From Planctomycetota bacterium (GTDB taxonomy: Bacteria; Planctomycetota; SZUA-567; H5-PLA8), in contig JAKLKQ010000049.1 in NCBI GenBank assembly GCA_023150555.1, positions 1 to 53,608 on the forward strand: a stretch of DNA of 53,608 bases, in the 5' to 3' direction. The position numbers were made by a program, and so were the translations under genes. The notes beneath the pieces were generated by a model. It did not search any database and was not told where the DNA came from. It saw only the letters and a list, made by a program, of their open reading frames with translations. Each line of letters begins with the position of its first letter. The stretch's first letter is position 1. This document shows, piece after piece, positions 25,892-33,188 of the stretch.

Positions 25892-26809
25892 TCAGGGAAG
25901 CTTGCGGTTGCGCACCGTTCCGCCGTCCACGTAGCGCGCGGGCAGTTCGATGTGCCGCTGCGGCGCGTCCAGCTTAACCGTGCCGGCCAGCCGGTCTTGC
26001 AGGAGTTCCCACCCGGCATCCGCCATGTCCCGCCATGTGTAGCGCATCTCGCTGATCGGCCGCGCCGGCGGCCTGTAGCCGGTCTCTTTTCCGGGGGCGA
26101 AGAAGGTGATGAGCGAAAGGTCTTGCGGGACCTTGAGATGCATCTCTTCGAGAATGTCGCGGACCTTCTCGGCGATGCGCGTGTCGTGGCAGACGATCGC
26201 CGACGGGGGATGCCCTCGCGTCTCTATCATCTTGCGCAGCCTGCGGTTCATGTTGGGAAGCTCGGCGTCCTCGAAGATCCACGGGAACGTGGACCAGAAG
26301 AGCACCGGCGAACCGACAAGCCCGATCAGCAGGCCCAGCCGGCGGTCGCTGGACGTGGGGTCTTCGACGAGCGTTTCGGCGGCTTCCGGCGTGGGACGCT
26401 GGCGGTGGAACTGGCTGACGAAGAGGATCTCCTTGTGCCCGGTGTCGGCCAGCATCTTGCCGACGTACGATCCGGCGTGTTGCCCGCTGAACGTCACCGC
26501 GTCGACGGGCACGCCGTGGGGCTGGTAATCGAGTGAGACGATGGGCCTGCCGAGGCGGTAGAGGTCCGCCAGGTAGTCGGCCTTCCAGATGCCCAGGTTG
26601 ATGTATCCGTCGAAGTGGCCGGATGTTACGACTTCGATGGGCGGGCCGATCTCGGGCTGCGGATCGCGCGTCTTGGTGCGGCCCAGGATCTGAAGCCGGA
26701 TCTCGCCGTTGCGCTCAAGTGTACGAAAGAACTCCAGAAGGTCCGCGCAGTACGCGAAATCATCGGCGTACGACCAGTAGAGCAACGCAATGCGCGGCGG
26801 CGCGTTCAT
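25892..26809 (-). CDS. LacI-type ligand-binding domain without DNA-binding domain, paralogue 1
   Basis: 305 residues. The protein begins directly with the first beta strand of a type I periplasmic-binding-like fold (PRIALLYWSYADDF). LacI/GalR landmarks follow in order: HFDGYINLGIWKADYLADL (about 72), GRPIVSLDYQPHG, VDAVTFSGQHAG, DTGHKEILFVSQFH, HPPSAIVCHDTRIAEKVRDI and LKVPQDLSLITFF. No helix-turn-helix, AraC domain, signal peptide or membrane segment is present. It is the most divergent of the five: the EDDTSLERR motif of the others is VEDPTSSDRR here. The shared tail PQRHIELPARYVDGGTVRNR is kept. TTAGGA lies 6 bases before the ATG. It is last in the minus-strand run, 24 bases after paralogue 2. 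Confidence 0.8.
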   Translation of the reverse strand: MNAPPRIALLYWSYADDFAYCADLLEFFRTLERNGEIRLQILGRTKTRDPQPEIGPPIEVVTSGHFDGYINLGIWKADYLADLYRLGRPIVSLDYQPHGVPVDAVTFSGQHAGSYVGKMLADTGHKEILFVSQFHRQRPTPEAAETLVEDPTSSDRRLGLLIGLVGSPVLFWSTFPWIFEDAELPNMNRRLRKMIETRGHPPSAIVCHDTRIAEKVRDILEEMHLKVPQDLSLITFFAPGKETGYRPPARPISEMRYTWRDMADAGWELLQDRLAGTVKLDAPQRHIELPARYVDGGTVRNRKLP

Positions 26810-26833
26810 GGCAATCCTAACTATACCACACGT

Positions 26834-27763
26834 TTACCCGGGCGGCACTTTTCTGCGGTTGGCCATGGTCCCGGCCGGCAGGTAGGTCCCGGCCAGTTCG
26901 ATGTGCCGGGGCGGAACGTCGGCGGGCACCTTGCCCGACATGCGCTCCCAGAGCATGCGCAGCCCTTCAGTGCCCACCTGCTTCCAGCTGAACTTCAGAG
27001 TGTCCATGGTGATCTTCTTGGCGGGCTGGGTCTCGGTGTTCAGTGCGTCCACACTGATCAGGGAGACGTCCTGCGGCACGCGGAGCTTGAGGTCCTCCAG
27101 CGCCTGCCGCCCGTAGCCGACGATGTTAATGTCGTGGCCGGTGATGGCGGTGGGGGCCTTGCCGATGTTGGTGATCAGATCCTTGAGCGCCTTCACCAGG
27201 GCTTCGCGGCGGACTCCGGGGCCCGTCTTGATGGGCAGCAGCGGCCACATGTCGACATCCGAATCGGCCAGCGCTTCCTGGAGCGCCATGCGGCGTTCCA
27301 GCGAGGTGTCGTCCTCGATGTAGGTGTCGCCCTTGCCGTGTGCCACGCCTTGCGGCCGGAAGACAGAGATGAAGAGGATTTCCCGGTGGTCGTTTTCCTT
27401 GAACAGCTGCGCGATCTGGCTGAACGCCTGGCGCGAGCCGAACGTGACGCTGTCGGCGGGCCATCCGTTCGAACGGTAGTCGAGCGTCACCATTGGAAGA
27501 CCGAGCTTTTGCAAGTCTCCGATGAAGGTCTCTTTCCAGATGCTGACGGAGACCAGCCCGTCAAAGCGCCCCGCCTTGACCTGCTCCAGCGGCGGATGGA
27601 AGTCGTTGGCGCTGCGGGGCGTGAGGTACTTGTAGGTCAGCAGGCCCCTGGCCGCGGCCTCTTTGTACGGTAGGAAAAGGTCCGGGCAGTAGTTCTGGTG
27701 GATCTCCTCGGGACTCCAGAAGAGCAACCCGATATGGGGAACGCGCTTGGCGGGTGGCTTCAT
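26834..27763 (-). CDS. LacI-type ligand-binding domain without DNA-binding domain, paralogue 2
   Basis: 309 residues, starting MKPPAKRVPHIGLLFWSPEE. The LacI-type core is intact: FDGLVSVSIWKETFIGDLQ, LGLPMVTLDYRSNG, DSVTFGSRQAFSQIAQLF, EILFISVFRPQG, IEDDTSLERRMALQEALAD, APTAITGHDINIVGYGRQAL, LRVPQDVSLISVDALN and the tail PPRHIELAGTYLPAGTMANR. No DNA-binding or export sequence is present, and only 94 bases separate it from the gene upstream, so no helix-turn-helix has been split off next door. It has no good ribosome site. A CTATAC (minus strand GTATAG) lies 58 bases upstream of the ATG, as for paralogue 3. The ligand is unknown, probably a sugar by family analogy. Confidence 0.82.
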   Translation of the reverse strand: MKPPAKRVPHIGLLFWSPEEIHQNYCPDLFLPYKEAAARGLLTYKYLTPRSANDFHPPLEQVKAGRFDGLVSVSIWKETFIGDLQKLGLPMVTLDYRSNGWPADSVTFGSRQAFSQIAQLFKENDHREILFISVFRPQGVAHGKGDTYIEDDTSLERRMALQEALADSDVDMWPLLPIKTGPGVRREALVKALKDLITNIGKAPTAITGHDINIVGYGRQALEDLKLRVPQDVSLISVDALNTETQPAKKITMDTLKFSWKQVGTEGLRMLWERMSGKVPADVPPRHIELAGTYLPAGTMANRRKVPPG

Positions 27764-27857
27764 TGGTTTCGCGAGTATCCGGACGCACGGCGCCTGCTTC
27801 TACATCCACATTTGTTGAATCTATACCAGAACCGGCGCGAGGGGAAGGTGCTGCGGT

Positions 27858-28796
27858 TCAGGCGCGCGGCGCGCGCCGGTCGGCCACGGTTCCGGCCTGG
27901 ACGTAGCGCCCGGTGAGTTCGACGTGGCGTGGCGGGCCGTCCGCGGGGACCTTGCCGGAGAGCCGGTCCCAGAGCAGGCGCAGGCCCTCGAGGCCCAACT
28001 GCCGCCAGCTGAACAGCAGCGTGTCCATGGGGAGCTTGGCGGGCGGATTCGCTTCGTCTTGGATGGTGCCGACGCTGATCAGCGAGAGATCCCGGGGGAC
28101 GTTCAGCTTCAGGTCCTTCAGGGCATCCAGGGCGCTGACCAGTACGCCGCTGTCGTGCCCGGAGATGGCCGACGGTGGATGTCCCATGTTTTCGATTAGG
28201 GCCGGCAGGCGTTTGCTGACCTGCTTGCGCCGGATCTCGGTGCCGATGTGGATCGGCAGCAGCGGCCAGACTTCCATATCCAATTCGGCGCAGGCTTCCT
28301 GCAGCGCGGTGCGGCGGTCCAGCGAGGTGTCGTCCTCGATGAAGTTTTCGATGCCCGGCTTGCTGTTGCGGTCCGGGCGGAACTGGCTGATGAAGAGCAC
28401 GTCGCGGTGCCCGGTGTCCTTGAGGATCTGGGCGATCTGCCGGAAGGCCTGGCGCGAACCGAAGGTGACGCTGTCGGCGGGCCATCCGTGCGAGCGGTTA
28501 TCCAGGGTCACCAGCGGTTTGCCCAGCTTGTGTAACTCGCCGATGTACGTCTCCTTCCAGATGGAGACGGTGGCGATCGCATCGAAGCCCGCGGCCTTTA
28601 CGCGCTCCAGCGGCGGGAACGGGTCGTTGGGCGTGTCGCCGGGATCGTCTGGGCAGAGGAGTTGGTAGGTCATCTTGCCCTGCGCGGCCAGGCTCAGAAA
28701 GGGTTGAAAGACTTCACGGCAGAAGGCGCCCTCGACCGTCAGCTTGGTCCAGGAGAGGATCCCGATGTGGGGCACGCGCCTGCCGGGTGCATTCAT
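27858..28796 (-). CDS. LacI-type ligand-binding domain without DNA-binding domain, paralogue 3
   Basis: 312 residues, starting MNAPGRRVPHIGILSWTKL. It is closest to paralogue 4, sharing FRPDRNSKPGIENFIEDDTS then LDRRTALQEACAELDMEVWP, and RKQVSKRLPALIENMGHPPS. The LacI-type ligand-binding core is complete (LVTLDNRSHG, DSVTFGSRQAFRQIAQILKD, LNVPRDLSLISVGTI, LEGLRLLWDRLSGKVPADGP), while the N-terminal helix-turn-helix is wholly absent. It has a GTATAGATT element on the minus strand 58 bases before the ATG, matching paralogue 2. Cytoplasmic by prediction. It may sense a small molecule and act through a partner protein. Confidence 0.83.
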   Translation of the reverse strand: MNAPGRRVPHIGILSWTKLTVEGAFCREVFQPFLSLAAQGKMTYQLLCPDDPGDTPNDPFPPLERVKAAGFDAIATVSIWKETYIGELHKLGKPLVTLDNRSHGWPADSVTFGSRQAFRQIAQILKDTGHRDVLFISQFRPDRNSKPGIENFIEDDTSLDRRTALQEACAELDMEVWPLLPIHIGTEIRRKQVSKRLPALIENMGHPPSAISGHDSGVLVSALDALKDLKLNVPRDLSLISVGTIQDEANPPAKLPMDTLLFSWRQLGLEGLRLLWDRLSGKVPADGPPRHVELTGRYVQAGTVADRRAPRA

Positions 28797-28895
28797 AGAG
28801 CCAAGCCGATTCCAAAGCTGCGCAGAGGGCCGGAATAAACTTCAACATCCAATCTATACTACCGCGCCGCCGGGCCGGAGGGAAAGCGGCTTCCT

Positions 28896-29831
28896 TCAAT
28901 CCTTTTTAGGACGGCGCTCAATCACGGTCCCTAACGGCGCGTATTGTCCGGACAATTCGACGTGGCGGGGCGGCCGGTCGGCGGGCACCTTGCCGCCCAG
29001 GCGCTCCATCAGAAGGCGCAGGCCTTCTTCGCCCATGTGGCGCCAGCTGAAGACGATCATGTCCATGGGTATGCGCTTGGCGATTGAGGCATCGTCGCTC
29101 TCCGACCCCACGGTAATCATCGAGAGGTCCCTGGGTACCTTGAGGTTCAGGGCCGCGACGGCTTCCATCGCGTTTGAAATGGCATCGGTGTCGTGCCCGG
29201 AGATGGCCGACGGCGGGTGGCCCATGTTGGCGATCAGTTCCGGAAGGTGGGTGCTGACCTGCTTTCTCCTGTTTCCGCTGCCCGTGTAGACCGGCAGCAG
29301 CGGCCAGACTTCGATGCCCAGGTCCGCGCACGCTTCCTGCAGCGCCGTGCGTCGTTCCAGCGAGGTGTCGTCCTCGATGAAGTTCTCCAGGCCCGGTTTG
29401 CTGTTGCGGTCCGGGCGGAACAGGGAGACGAACAGGACGTCCTTGTGCCCGGTGTCCTTCAGGATCTTCCCGATCTGCCGGAAAGCCGGGCGGTTTCCGA
29501 AGGTGACGCTGTCGAAGGCACAGGCGATGGATCGGAAGTCCAGCGTGACGACGGGCTTGCCGAGTTTGGCGAGTTCCCCGAGGTACGGCTCCTTCCAGAT
29601 CGAGACCGAGACCAAACCGTCGAAACGCGCGGCCTTGACCAACTCCAGCGGCGGATAAGGATCCCTGGCCTGGGTCTGCCTGGACGGATGGAGGAACTCG
29701 TAGGTCAGCTTGCCGGCGGTGGCTTGTTCCAGGAAGGGCTTGAAGACTTCGCGGCAGAAGGTGCTCTCCATCTTCTGGTCCAGCCAGTAGAGGAGGCCGA
29801 TGTGGGGGCGGCGGGCGGCGGCTTTCGCCAT
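28896..29831 (-). CDS. LacI-type ligand-binding domain without DNA-binding domain, paralogue 4
   Basis: 311 residues from ATG 29829-29831 (MAKAAARRPHIGLLYWLDQK), chosen because it aligns with the starts of the other copies; a TTG at 29844-29846 would add five residues. The core contains FDGLVSVSIWKEPYLGELAK, KPVVTLDFRSIA, DSVTFGNRPAFRQIGKILKD, GHKDVLFVSLFRPDRNSK, IEDDTSLERRTALQEACADL and LKVPRDLSMITVGSE, with the common tail PPRHVELSGQYAPLGTVIER. It lacks a DNA-binding domain, signal peptide and transmembrane segment. The strong resemblance to paralogue 3 suggests a recent duplication, while changes such as RSHG to RSIA fall in the region that lines the ligand cleft in LacI proteins. Confidence 0.83.
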   Translation of the reverse strand: MAKAAARRPHIGLLYWLDQKMESTFCREVFKPFLEQATAGKLTYEFLHPSRQTQARDPYPPLELVKAARFDGLVSVSIWKEPYLGELAKLGKPVVTLDFRSIACAFDSVTFGNRPAFRQIGKILKDTGHKDVLFVSLFRPDRNSKPGLENFIEDDTSLERRTALQEACADLGIEVWPLLPVYTGSGNRRKQVSTHLPELIANMGHPPSAISGHDTDAISNAMEAVAALNLKVPRDLSMITVGSESDDASIAKRIPMDMIVFSWRHMGEEGLRLLMERLGGKVPADRPPRHVELSGQYAPLGTVIERRPKKD

Positions 29832-29914
29832 GTGCGGGGTTCCCAAGTTCCGGCCCGGAACGGGACCGAACCCGCTCTACGTTAGCCCAAAGGACGCCGG
29901 AAGAGAAGGTGCTC

Positions 29915-30865
29915 TCAGGCGGACGGTTCGCGGCGGTCGCGCACGGTGCCGAAGTCTGTGTATTGCCCGGGCAGGGAGACCAGGCGCTGGGCCGTCTCGG
30001 GTGGGACCTTGCCGCTGAGGCGGCCCTGCAGCAGTTTCCAGGCCTGCTCGGCCATGTCCTGCCAGCAGAAGAGCATGCAGTTGACGCGCCGGTCGGGCGG
30101 GACCTCGTCCTTGCTGCGGTCGACGCCGTGGAATCCGATCAGGGAGACGTCGCCGGGGACCTTCAGGTTCATGCGCGTCAGGGCTTCGTAAACGGAATGC
30201 AGCACGGTGTTGTCGTGGCCGGTGATGGCCTGCGGGACCTGGCCCAGGGACTGGAACATCTTGGGCAGCTTGGCGACGAGCTGGAGGTGGTAGTTGGTGG
30301 CGTCGTCGCGCACCAGCAGCGGTAGGGTGGGCCACATCTCGACGTTGGTGGTGACCAGCGCCTGTTGCACGCCGCTGCGGCGTTCGAGCGACGTGTCGTC
30401 CTCGATGTGCTTGGTCGCGCCCAGGGCCATGCCGCGGTCGTTGCGGAAGACCGAGACGAACATCACGTCGCGGTGGCCGGTCTCGGCGAAGATCCGCCCG
30501 ATCTGCTCGCCGGCGCTTTCGTTGCTGAACGTCACCGCGTCGATGGCGCTGCCGCGCGGCTGGAAGTCGACGGAGACCATGGGCAGGCCCAGGGCGTGCA
30601 GGTCGCCGAGGTAGGGCTCGTTCCAGATGCCGTTGGTGATCAGGGCGTCCAGGCGCGCATTGCGCACGGCCTCGAGGGACGGGCCGGGGTCGGACTCCGG
30701 ATTGCGCCCGAGCTCGCAGCCCAAGACCTCGAATTCGATCTGCCCGGCGGCGCGCCGTTCGTCGAAGTAGCGGTACAGCTCCCGGCAGTAGTTGTCCTTG
30801 ACCTTCGAGGCCAGGTGCCAGTGCAGCAGGCCGATGCACGGCAAGCGCCGGGAGGGCTCGGCCAT
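29915..30865 (-). CDS. LacI-type ligand-binding domain without DNA-binding domain, paralogue 5
   Basis: 316 residues, starting MAEPSRRLPCIGLLHWHLAS. The core carries LDALITNGIWNEPYLGDLHA, GLPMVSVDFQPRG, AIDAVTFSNESAGEQIGRIF, GHRDVMFVSVFRNDRG, IEDDTSLERRSGVQQALV, VPQAITGHDNTVLHSVYEAL and LKVPGDVSLIGFHGV. No helix-turn-helix is present. It is first of the five after the EF-G-like gene, whose stop is 7 bases away. Its ribosome site GAGGAA overlaps the end of that gene, so the two are very probably transcribed together and translationally coupled. The cleft-facing loops differ from paralogues 2-4. Confidence 0.83.
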   Translation of the reverse strand: MAEPSRRLPCIGLLHWHLASKVKDNYCRELYRYFDERRAAGQIEFEVLGCELGRNPESDPGPSLEAVRNARLDALITNGIWNEPYLGDLHALGLPMVSVDFQPRGSAIDAVTFSNESAGEQIGRIFAETGHRDVMFVSVFRNDRGMALGATKHIEDDTSLERRSGVQQALVTTNVEMWPTLPLLVRDDATNYHLQLVAKLPKMFQSLGQVPQAITGHDNTVLHSVYEALTRMNLKVPGDVSLIGFHGVDRSKDEVPPDRRVNCMLFCWQDMAEQAWKLLQGRLSGKVPPETAQRLVSLPGQYTDFGTVRDRREPSA

Positions 30866-30872
30866 GGCCGGC

Positions 30873-32915
30873 TTATTCCTCGCTCGCGGTCTGTCTCTTC
30901 ATGGCCGCCTCGATGACGGGATTGGCGACGTTGCTCGGCACTGCATCGTAGTGGCTGAACTCCATGGAGTAGAACCCTTCGCCGCCGGTCATGGCCTTCA
31001 GTTCGGCGGAGTAGTTCTGCAGCTCGCTGGCCGGGACCTGGGCCTTGACGACCTGCATGTCGCCCATCTGGTCCATGCCGCTGATACGCCCGCGGTGGCT
31101 GCTGAGGTGCCCGGTGATGTCGCCCATGTACTTGCTGGGGATCACCACTTCCAGGTGGACCACCGGCTCGATCAGCACGGGCTTGGCCTTGAGGAAGGCC
31201 TGCTTGAAGGCTTCGCGCCCGGCGATCTGGAAGGCGATGTCCTTCGAGTCGACGGGGTGGTACTTGCCGTCGTTGAGGTGCACCTTCACGTCGACGACCT
31301 GGATGCCGGGCCAGACGCCTTCGGCCATCTTCTTGACGATGCCCTTGTCGACGCTGGGGATCAGGTTGTTGGGAATCACGCCGCCGACGATCTCGTCGAG
31401 GAATTCGTAGCCCTTGCCGGGGTTACCTTCGATCAGGATGTTCACCTCGCCGAACTGCCCGCTGCCGCCGGTCTGCTTCTTGTGGCGGTAGCGGATCTCG
31501 GCCTTGCCGGCGATGGTCGAGCGGTACGGGATCTTGGGCGGCTTGGTGTCGACCTGGATGCCGATCTTCTTCAGGCGGCCGAGCTGCAGGTCCAGGTGCA
31601 GCTGCCCGGTGCCGTGGATGACCAGTTCGTGGGTCTCGGGGTCCACGTCCACCTTGAAGGTCGGGTCGTTCTCGGCCAGGTGGCGCAGCTGTTCGCTGAC
31701 CTTGCCTTCCTCGTTGCGGTTCTTGGCGGTGACGGCCAGCGCGGACATGGGCACGGGGAAGGGCGGCTTTTCGATCACCCAGCCGTCGTCGGTGCTGGTG
31801 ATGGTGTCGCCGGTGTTCAGGTGCTCGTGCTTGGCGATGGCGAAGATGTCGCCGGCGCTGGCGCTGGGAACTTCTTTCGTGTCCTTGCCCTGAACGGCCA
31901 GCAGCTGTGCGAACTTCTCGGCCTTGCTGCCGCCGCTGCTGAAGGCGCTTTCTCCGTGCGTCAGGGTGCCGGAGTAGACGCGGACGTAGGAGAGCTTGCC
32001 GATGAACGGGTCGCGCTTGCTCTTGAAGACCTGCGCGAAGAGTGGCCCGTCGGCCTTGGGCTCGAGCACCTGCTCTTCGACGGCTCCGTCCTTGCCCTTG
32101 CGCGATATCTTGACGCGAATGTCGGCGGGGCTGGGCGTGTCCTCGATCAGCACGTCCAGAATGTCCTCGACGCCCAGGTCCTTCTCCGCCGCGCAGCACA
32201 GGACCGGCGTGAAGGTGCCGCTCATCAGGCCCTTGGTGAAGCACCCGGAGATCTCTTCCGGCGGGATCTTCTCGTCGTTGAGGTAGCGCTCCATCAGCTT
32301 CTCGTCGGCGCTGACGATCGTTTCGACCAGGCTGCCGGCCAGGTCCTTGGCCTGCTCGGCGACCTCGGCCGGCGCGCCGGCGGTGTCGTGCAGCAGGTTG
32401 ACGACGCCCTTGAAGGCGGGGCCCACGCCCACCGGGATGAACAGCGGCGTCACCGAGGCCCCGAAGATCTCCTTCAGGCTCGCGAGCACCTCGTCGAACT
32501 TGGCCTGCTCGTTGTCCATCTTGGTGATGACGATGATGCGCGGCTTGCTGCGCGCCTCGGCCATGCCCCACAGCTTGCGCGTCATCACTTCCACGCCCGT
32601 GGCCGCGTTGACTGTCAGCAGGACGCAGTCGGCGGCGGCCATGCCGGTGATGGGGCCGGCGACGAAGTCCGGCGCGCCGGGGCAGTCAATGAGGTTGATG
32701 CGCTTGCCCTTGTGTTCCAGGTGCAGGACCGAGGCCTCGATGCTGCCGCCGCGCTCCTTCTCGTCGGCATCGAAGTCCGAGACCGTGTTCTTCTCGGCGA
32801 TCGTCCCCTTCCGCTTGATGGCACCGGCCTTGAACAGCAGCGATTCGGCCAGCGTGGTCTTGCCCGTCCAGTTGTGTCCAACCAGCGCGAAATTGCGGAT
32901 GTCGGCGATCCCCAC
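30873..32915 (-). CDS. fusA: elongation factor G-like GTPase with altered G motifs
   Basis: 680 residues with the EF-G domain order: GTPase (1-265), domain II (about 290-375), then III, IV and V up to 680. The P-loop is GHNWTGKTT (13-21). Switch I reads KERGGSIEAS where EF-G has RGITI. Switch II reads DCPGAPDF where EF-G has DTPGHVDF, so the His that promotes GTP hydrolysis is Ala. The base-recognition motif is TKMD instead of NKMD. This fits the EF-G-like (FusA2-type) group rather than the translocase; a housekeeping EF-G is expected elsewhere. The GTG start (32913-32915) follows AGGGGGAA. It heads the run of five LacI-type sensor genes and follows the radA terminator. Confidence 0.85.
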   Translation of the reverse strand: MGIADIRNFALVGHNWTGKTTLAESLLFKAGAIKRKGTIAEKNTVSDFDADEKERGGSIEASVLHLEHKGKRINLIDCPGAPDFVAGPITGMAAADCVLLTVNAATGVEVMTRKLWGMAEARSKPRIIVITKMDNEQAKFDEVLASLKEIFGASVTPLFIPVGVGPAFKGVVNLLHDTAGAPAEVAEQAKDLAGSLVETIVSADEKLMERYLNDEKIPPEEISGCFTKGLMSGTFTPVLCCAAEKDLGVEDILDVLIEDTPSPADIRVKISRKGKDGAVEEQVLEPKADGPLFAQVFKSKRDPFIGKLSYVRVYSGTLTHGESAFSSGGSKAEKFAQLLAVQGKDTKEVPSASAGDIFAIAKHEHLNTGDTITSTDDGWVIEKPPFPVPMSALAVTAKNRNEEGKVSEQLRHLAENDPTFKVDVDPETHELVIHGTGQLHLDLQLGRLKKIGIQVDTKPPKIPYRSTIAGKAEIRYRHKKQTGGSGQFGEVNILIEGNPGKGYEFLDEIVGGVIPNNLIPSVDKGIVKKMAEGVWPGIQVVDVKVHLNDGKYHPVDSKDIAFQIAGREAFKQAFLKAKPVLIEPVVHLEVVIPSKYMGDITGHLSSHRGRISGMDQMGDMQVVKAQVPASELQNYSAELKAMTGGEGFYSMEFSHYDAVPSNVANPVIEAAMKRQTASEE

Positions 32916-32981
32916 AGGTGTGTTCCCCCTATTCGAATCGGTCAATGCGGCAGGCGAGCAGTGGCGCTCGAGCGTTACGAT

Positions 32982-33007
32982 AGGCCGTTCGCGACGCGGA
33001 ACGGCCT
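32982..33007 (-). promoter_or_regulatory. 9-bp hairpin in the leader of the EF-G-like gene
   Basis: AGGCCGTTC/GAACGGCCT, perfect 9-bp stem with an 8-base loop, 67-92 bases before the GTG start and just after the radA terminator. No U-tract follows, so it is more likely a leader structure or operator than a terminator. Confidence 0.4.
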
Positions 33008-33057
33008 GCTGTTCCGAACTCGGCGCCAAACGCACTACTTCTATGTGTACAAAAATG

Positions 33058-33085
33058 TAAAAGAAGGGCGCCCCCCACGGCGCCC
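33058..33085 (-). terminator. intrinsic terminator of radA
   Basis: On the minus strand GGGCGCC-GTGGGG-GGCGCCC, a 7-bp all-GC stem, is followed by TTCTTTT. It lies about 100 bases after the radA stop and separates radA from the EF-G-like operon. Confidence 0.8.
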
Positions 33086-33188
33086 CTCCAACCGCACGGT
33101 ACCGCAAGGCGGAACCGGTACTTCCGAAATCTCTTTTTATTGGCTCCGCCAGGACTTGCAAGGCGCTTTCAACCCGTTGGGCGGGCGG

